This document shows, piece after piece, positions 6,289 to 9,564 of a DNA stretch of 9,564 bases. How positions within the stretch are numbered: position 1 is the first letter of the stretch; every line of letters begins with the position of its first letter. A program made the translations under genes and the position numbers. Under the pieces are notes generated by a model, which was given only the letters and a program-made list of their open reading frames with translations, was not told the origin of the DNA and ran no database searches. The stretch is from an uncultured Clostridia bacterium (GTDB lineage: Bacteria; Bacillota; Clostridia; TANB77; CAG-508), in NCBI GenBank assembly GCA_947599995.1, contig CANQFW010000052.1:1-9564 (forward strand), written 5' to 3'.

Positions 6289-7599
6289 TTAGTTTTCTAC
6301 TCCAGTTTCGCTTGATAATGAATCTAAATATTTTTGTCTTTCCTCTTGAGTCTTTGTTACACTTTCTTGTACACCTGTTACAACAGATGTGTCATCATTT
6401 GTAATCTTTGATTGTATTTCAGTTCTTGTATTATTTGAGTTATATCTTTTAGCAAGTTCTGTTTTTGCTTCTGCAAGTATATTTGGATCTTTGCTCATTA
6501 GGTTTATTATTTCTGCACTTGGTGTATATGTTGGTGTTGCGCTTTGTTGATTTCCTGGTTCAGTATATTTTATTGCATATAGCTCTGATCCTTCTACTTT
6601 GTATGCATCAATTATTGCACTTGATAAAACTAGTAATTCATCTTCTCTTATTGTTAAATTTACTGTATCTGCCGAGTATGTTCCATTATATACTGGTATA
6701 TCTACTTCTTTTTTTGATAATACTATATAATCACGTCCATCTTGTAATCTTATCCTTATATCTACAAAGTCTCCTGTTGATAAATCTGGTGGTAATACTA
6801 TTACGTTGTAGCTTTGACTTCTTGTATCATCTGTTGTCATTTCGTCAGATCTTGCTAGGTATTTTGTTGTTATTATTGTGTTTGTTTTTAAATCAATTTT
6901 TGAGATTAATGGTTTTTCAGCTAACTCAACATATACTTTTTTTGTTTCCCCATTTTCTGTATCTTGCATTTCATAGTAATTGTCTGTTTTTTCTTCTTTA
7001 AATACTCTTATTTTATTGCTCTCTCCTGCTTTGTAATATCCTGCATCATCCTTCTTTACGTATTCTTTTGAAGTGCTTCCATTTTTTGTATAATAATATG
7101 TATTGTTTTCTTCTTTTATTTCCTGAGCAATTTTTGTTATTTCACCTGAATCATTTATTGTGTAATAACATTGTTCTGTTTTTGTTGCTCCATTAGAATC
7201 TGTATATGTTAAAGCTTCATCATAGAATATCCTTGTTTGTCTGTTTTCTCCTATTTTATATAATCCGGCCTTATCTGTATATATTTTATTTCCAGCTTTG
7301 TCCGATAGTGCATAGTCAGATAGCGTTTTTATTATATCATCTGTTGCATTAGCAGGCACTCCAGCTCCTGTTACTGTTGCTTTACTGAACATATCAGCTG
7401 TAATTGTTTGTCCTGACTTAACATCTTGATTTAATACGTATACACTTGTAAGTAATGATTTACTCGTATCTATTTCTTCTTGTAAATTTTTTGTTCTCAT
7501 AAATAAAAATGCTATTGGTGCGGCAGCTATTATAACCGCTATTACCATTCCTAATAAAAATGCATTTCTGGCTCTTCTTTGCATTGGATTTGTTGCCAT
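6289..7599 (-). CDS. CpaB/RcpC-like SAF-domain pilus protein with inserted repeats
   Basis: 436 residues. A membrane helix at about 12-34 is followed by a short helix and a SAF-type motif VYVLNQDVKSGQTITADMFS (53-72), typical of CpaB/RcpC and flagellar FlgA relatives. The second half of the beta-clip (EKPLISKIDLKTNTIITTKYL, then the STGDFVDIRIRLQDGRDYIVL strands) appears only after about residue 228. In between lie some 140 residues of Tyr/Lys-rich sequence with two related units, DKAGLYKIGENRQTRIF (109-125) and DDAGYYKAGESNKIRVF (184-200). The C-terminal tail (about 385-436) is polar and probably disordered. CpaB-type proteins work outside the membrane; in monoderms the usual secretin partner is absent, so cell-wall contact is likely (inference). 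It is the first gene of the operon: AAAGGAGG sits 8 nt before the ATG. Confidence 0.8.
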   Translation of the reverse strand: MATNPMQRRARNAFLLGMVIAVIIAAAPIAFLFMRTKNLQEEIDTSKSLLTSVYVLNQDVKSGQTITADMFSKATVTGAGVPANATDDIIKTLSDYALSDKAGNKIYTDKAGLYKIGENRQTRIFYDEALTYTDSNGATKTEQCYYTINDSGEITKIAQEIKEENNTYYYTKNGSTSKEYVKKDDAGYYKAGESNKIRVFKEEKTDNYYEMQDTENGETKKVYVELAEKPLISKIDLKTNTIITTKYLARSDEMTTDDTRSQSYNVIVLPPDLSTGDFVDIRIRLQDGRDYIVLSKKEVDIPVYNGTYSADTVNLTIREDELLVLSSAIIDAYKVEGSELYAIKYTEPGNQQSATPTYTPSAEIINLMSKDPNILAEAKTELAKRYNSNNTRTEIQSKITNDDTSVVTGVQESVTKTQEERQKYLDSLSSETGVEN

Positions 7600-7636
7600 G
7601 ATTTATTCCTCCTTTAATCTTTCAACTTTCCTTATT

Positions 7637-7665
7637 ATTCTACAACATTTTTCTGTTTAAATCAA
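7637..7665 (-). promoter_or_regulatory. Sigma-A-like promoter of the Tad operon
   Basis: On the minus strand TTGATT (7665-7660) and TAGAAT (7642-7637) are separated by exactly 17 nt. They match TTGACA and TATAAT at 4 and 5 of 6 positions. Transcription would start near 7630, leaving a leader of about 30 nt that includes AAAGGAGG before the CpaB-like gene. No other equally good promoter is seen between the genes of the operon. Confidence 0.55.
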
Positions 7666-7677
7666 CATTTATTTATA

Positions 7678-7720
7678 TTTGTAACAAAAAATTAATATTT
7701 TTGTAATATCTTTGTAATAT
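7678..7720. repeat. Three TTTGTAAyA repeats in helical phase, candidate operator
   Basis: TTTGTAACA begins at 7678, TTTGTAATAT at 7700 and TTTGTAATAT at 7711, so copies are 22 and 11 bp apart, on the same DNA face. They lie directly upstream of the -35 box of the Tad promoter. An 11-bp period of TTACA-type half sites is the layout used by OmpR-family response regulators such as PhoP boxes; that family assignment is only a resemblance. The surrounding DNA is extremely AT-rich, so chance is not excluded. Confidence 0.4.
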
Positions 7721-7742
7721 TTTATTTTTGCAAAAATTTCCA

Positions 7743-7772
7743 GTTTATTTTATTCTTTTTTTGCACATTATA
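7743..7772 (+). promoter_or_regulatory. Sigma-G-like promoter of the SASP gene
   Basis: CATTATA (7766-7772) fits the sigma-G -10 consensus CATnhTA. GTTTA (7743-7747), 18 nt upstream, fits four of five positions of the GHATR -35. Alpha/beta SASP genes are classically transcribed by sigma-G in the forespore, so the match is where it should be. The predicted start is near 7780, about 53 nt before the coding sequence. Confidence 0.5.
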
Positions 7773-7777
7773 TATTT

Positions 7778-7817
7778 AGAAAAAAAACAGTTTTTTTCTT
7801 TAAGAATATTAATATTC
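7778..7817 (+). promoter_or_regulatory. Two tandem hairpins in the SASP leader
   Basis: First, AGAAAAAAA (7778-7786) can pair with TTTTTTTCT (7791-7799) across a 4-nt loop. Second, GAATATTAATATTC (7804-7817) is a perfect 14-bp palindrome that ends directly at the ribosome binding site AGGAGGTGA (7818-7826). The first begins at the predicted transcription start and could stabilise the 5' end of the message. The second could act as a DNA operator or affect ribosome access. Both functions are inference. Confidence 0.4.
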
Positions 7818-7832
7818 AGGAGGTGAATTAGG

Positions 7833-8033
7833 ATGGCAACAAATAGTAATAAAAAATTAGTTCCAGAAGCTACAGATGCTTTAGAAAAATTCAAATATGA
7901 AGTAGCTTCAGAAGTTGGTGTTACTTTAAAAGACGGTTACAATGGTGACTTATCTTCTAAAGATGCAGGAAGAATAGGTGGTAACATGGTTAAGAAAATG
8001 ATTCAACAAGTTGAAAATAGCATGAGCAAATAG
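7833..8033 (+). CDS. Alpha/beta-type small acid-soluble spore protein (SASP)
   Basis: 66 residues, the normal size of the family. These proteins coat and protect DNA in the forespore and are degraded at germination by the GPR protease. The family's two conserved blocks are visible: ALEKFKYEVASEVGVTL (about 16-32), which contains the GPR cleavage region (E-V-A-S-E), and the C-terminal DNA-binding block SSKDAGRIGGNMVKKMIQ (about 41-58). The start is firm, with AGGAGGTGA 6 nt before ATG. It is a single-gene unit, divergent from the Tad operon, with its own sigma-G-like promoter. The many paralogues of this family in spore formers mean a specific ssp letter cannot be assigned. Confidence 0.95.
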   Translation: MATNSNKKLVPEATDALEKFKYEVASEVGVTLKDGYNGDLSSKDAGRIGGNMVKKMIQQVENSMSK

Positions 8034-8153
8034 TTTTAATTTAAACATTTGTGTTTTTAAAATTTTTTACTAATATAAAATTTATTTAATTATTTATGGC
8101 AGAAGTATTTTTCTTGGTTTTATTTATTTTTAGTTTTATACTTAAAAATACAT

Positions 8154-8180
8154 AAAGGCAGGAGATGTGCTCCTGCCTTT
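8154..8180. terminator. Bidirectional rho-independent terminator
   Basis: A perfect 11-bp stem, AAAGGCAGGAG and CTCCTGCCTTT, surrounds the 5-nt loop ATGTG. It is by far the most GC-rich hairpin of the region. A T-rich tail follows in the plus direction, and the T-rich end TTTATGTATTTTTAAG follows on the minus strand. It can end both the SASP transcript, 120 nt downstream of its stop, and the minus-strand transcript coming through the permease stub. The 8034-8153 spacer holds only AT-rich DNA and a weak 5-bp hairpin near 8043-8056. Confidence 0.85.
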
Positions 8181-8194
8181 TATAAATTCTTATA

Positions 8195-8293
8195 TTACTC
8201 GCTTCGTAAAGCTTCTACTGGATCTTTTTTTGCAGCTATTTTAGCTGGAATCAATCCTGCAACAACAGTGAGGATAACATTTATTATTACCAC
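8195..8293 (-). pseudogene. C-terminal stub of a MacB/FtsX-type ABC transporter permease
   Basis: The minus strand encodes 32 residues ending GLIPAKIAAKKDPVEALRSE and a TAA stop. This is the characteristic last membrane helix end and cytoplasmic tail of MacB/FtsX-family ABC permeases (the GLxPAxxAAxxdPvEALR pattern). An in-frame TAA lies directly before it (8294-8296), and there is no start codon or ribosome binding site, so it cannot be a gene. The rest of the permease, normally about 400 residues or more, is absent from the window. The remnant sits between the terminator and the DUF4143 ATPase gene. It keeps the original terminator of the permease gene, which suggests that the ATPase gene arrived or the permease was cut at about 8294-8309. 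Confidence 0.85.
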
Positions 8294-8309
8294 TTATTAT
8301 TTTTTTGTA

Positions 8310-9515
8310 TTATTTAATAACACTAGAAACTGGGATTATATAATTATTTTCATCTAATTTCATTAATTTATCGTATAAGCAAATAATCCCACCTTGACCT
8401 ATTTTCATATTTGTTTTTTCAAGATATTTAAAATTTTTCATCATATCTTTTCTAGGGTTCGCTGTCTTTTTTATTTCTAAAGGATATAATGTGTTGTTTT
8501 TAAACATAATTAAATCAATTTCTTCTGTTTCCTTATTTCTAAAATGTGATATTTCTAAGCGTACTCCTTTGTTATCATAAGATTTTATAAGTTCAGAAAT
8601 AACATATGATTCAAAAAAATGCCCTGACAAATCACTTAATTGTAATGCTTTAGCACTTTCCCAATTAGCTAAATAACATGCTAATCCTAAATCCATAAAT
8701 ATTATTTTAGGCATATGAGTAAGCCTTTTTATTTTATTTGATGAATATGGTTCTAATAAATATACAAGCCCTGTGCTTACTAATATTGAAAACCAATCTT
8801 TAATTGTATTTACTGAAACACCTACATCATTTGCAATATCAGAATAGTTTAGAGTTGTACCAGTTCTTATAGCAACATCTCTCATGAATTTTTTAAATGC
8901 CTCTACATTGCCTATATTTTTTATCTTTTTAATGTCCTTTTCTATATATGTATTGATATATGAGTAATAAAAATCATTCCTATCCATATTTTCTATATCA
9001 TATAGTTCAGGCATTCCTCCGTTAAAAATTCTTTCAAATATTTCATTTACATCTATATATTCATGTTGTTTTAGATTATCTGGGTCAAAAACTTCTTTTT
9101 TTGTATTTCTCACAATTTCACTATAAGTAAAGCTGTTCATTTTAACTATTCCTGCTCTACCTGCAAGTGATTCTGTAACATTTTTCATAAGGTCAAATAA
9201 TTGAGAGCCTGATAGCCAATATTGACCTCTTGTTTTATCTTTATCTACTTTCATCTTTATATATGGAAATAACTCCGGAGCATATTGCACTTCATCAATA
9301 AAGAGTGGTGTGGGATATGAATCTAAAAATATCTTTGGGTTTTCCTTTGCTTCTTTTCTTAAAATTTCATCATCTAATGAAACTTTTGTCATATTTTCTG
9401 GCATTACACTTTCGAGCAAAGTAGTTTTTCCTACTTGTCTTGGTCCTGTTACTACTAATACTCTAAATGTATCATTAATTTTCTTTATTCTTTCTTTAAC
9501 TTCTCTTTCATACAT
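8310..9515 (-). CDS. AAA_14 / DUF4143 family ATPase
   Basis: 401 residues, the usual full length of this family. The N-terminal AAA domain has Walker A GPRQVGKTT (24-32), Walker B PLFIDEVQ (70-77), a sensor-like YWLSGSQLF (99-107) and the SLAGRAG motif (116-122) that is typical of the family. A winged-helix region follows (about 216-250: LNYSDIANDVGVSVNTIKDW). The C-terminal DUF4143 part resembles a PD-(D/E)XK fold, with HFRN..TEEIDLIM (324-337) and YPLEIKK (344-350). The biochemical role of the family is not settled; members are common accessory genes in Firmicutes, Bacteroidetes and archaea, often mobile or linked to toxin-like or defence functions. GGGGGA lies 8 nt before the ATG. It is on the minus strand, separated by 16 nt from a cut permease tail, which suggests recent acquisition. 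The promoter is outside the window. Confidence 0.9.
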   Translation of the reverse strand: MYEREVKERIKKINDTFRVLVVTGPRQVGKTTLLESVMPENMTKVSLDDEILRKEAKENPKIFLDSYPTPLFIDEVQYAPELFPYIKMKVDKDKTRGQYWLSGSQLFDLMKNVTESLAGRAGIVKMNSFTYSEIVRNTKKEVFDPDNLKQHEYIDVNEIFERIFNGGMPELYDIENMDRNDFYYSYINTYIEKDIKKIKNIGNVEAFKKFMRDVAIRTGTTLNYSDIANDVGVSVNTIKDWFSILVSTGLVYLLEPYSSNKIKRLTHMPKIIFMDLGLACYLANWESAKALQLSDLSGHFFESYVISELIKSYDNKGVRLEISHFRNKETEEIDLIMFKNNTLYPLEIKKTANPRKDMMKNFKYLEKTNMKIGQGGIICLYDKLMKLDENNYIIPVSSVIK

Positions 9516-9564
9516 TTTTCAATTCCCCCATAAAAAATATATTTATTTATATTTTAAAATTTTA

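Noticed and set aside
76..7001. Plus-strand open frames of 60-178 codons opposite the Tad operon, for example 6465-7001 and 2709-3155
   Set aside because: They mirror well-supported minus-strand genes, have no ribosome binding sites and translate to low-complexity Leu/Phe/Ser-rich sequence.
8034..8153. Weak hairpin near 8043-8056 as terminator of the SASP gene
   Set aside because: The stem is only 5 bp with one GC pair, whereas the 11-bp GC-rich hairpin at 8154-8180 is far better.
1..9564. CRISPR arrays, tRNA or rRNA genes, and insertion sequences
   Set aside because: I saw no regularly spaced repeats beyond the short TTTGTAA set, no cloverleaf-like sequence and no transposase motif.

Overview
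The window looks like chromosomal DNA from a low-GC, Gram-positive, endospore-forming member of the Firmicutes, probably a Clostridia-like lineage. The basis is very AT-rich DNA, strong AAAGGAGG-type ribosome binding sites, an alpha/beta-type small acid-soluble spore protein (SASP), and a Tad-type pilus/secretion locus with no secretin. TGG is used for Trp, and TAA, TAG and TGA all act as stops, so the standard code is assumed.

Positions 7599 down to 1 (minus strand) are one long, tightly packed operon of a divergent Tad/Flp (type IVc-like) pilus or secretion machine. In transcription order it encodes: a membrane-anchored CpaB-like SAF-domain protein with an inserted repeat region; two successive ParA/MinD-fold proteins (CpaE-like) whose P-loops are both degenerate; a TadA/CpaF-type secretion ATPase with an N-terminal membrane anchor; a TadB-TadC-type platform protein with two T2SSF-like halves; and a small pilin-like membrane protein. 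A good sigma-A-like promoter and three TTTGTAAyA repeats at 11- and 22-bp spacing lie just upstream. The expected assembly is an inner-membrane platform driven by the TadA hexamer, positioned by the ParA-like proteins, exporting or assembling the pilin-like subunit.

The most unusual observation is in reading-frame continuity. The ATPase is broken by one extra base exactly in its Walker B GE motif. The platform protein appears broken by one extra base inside a loop of its second half. The pilin-like gene may continue past its stop after the same kind of shift. All three breaks are in the +1 direction and sit on an in-frame CGG codon. By hand scan, CGG is found in frame nowhere else in about 2,900 codons. 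This could be chance decay, sequencing error, or recoding at a rare or unassigned CGG codon.

Positions 7600-7832 are the divergent control region. Going right, the SASP gene (7833-8033, plus strand) has a sigma-G-like promoter and two hairpins in its leader. It is followed by a bidirectional terminator (8154-8180). Beyond this, on the minus strand, lies the 32-residue C-terminal stub of a MacB/FtsX-type ABC transporter permease (8195-8293), directly abutting a complete AAA_14/DUF4143 ATPase gene (8310-9515). This suggests an insertion or deletion at that junction. The last 49 bases contain only the ribosome binding site of that gene and AT-rich sequence.
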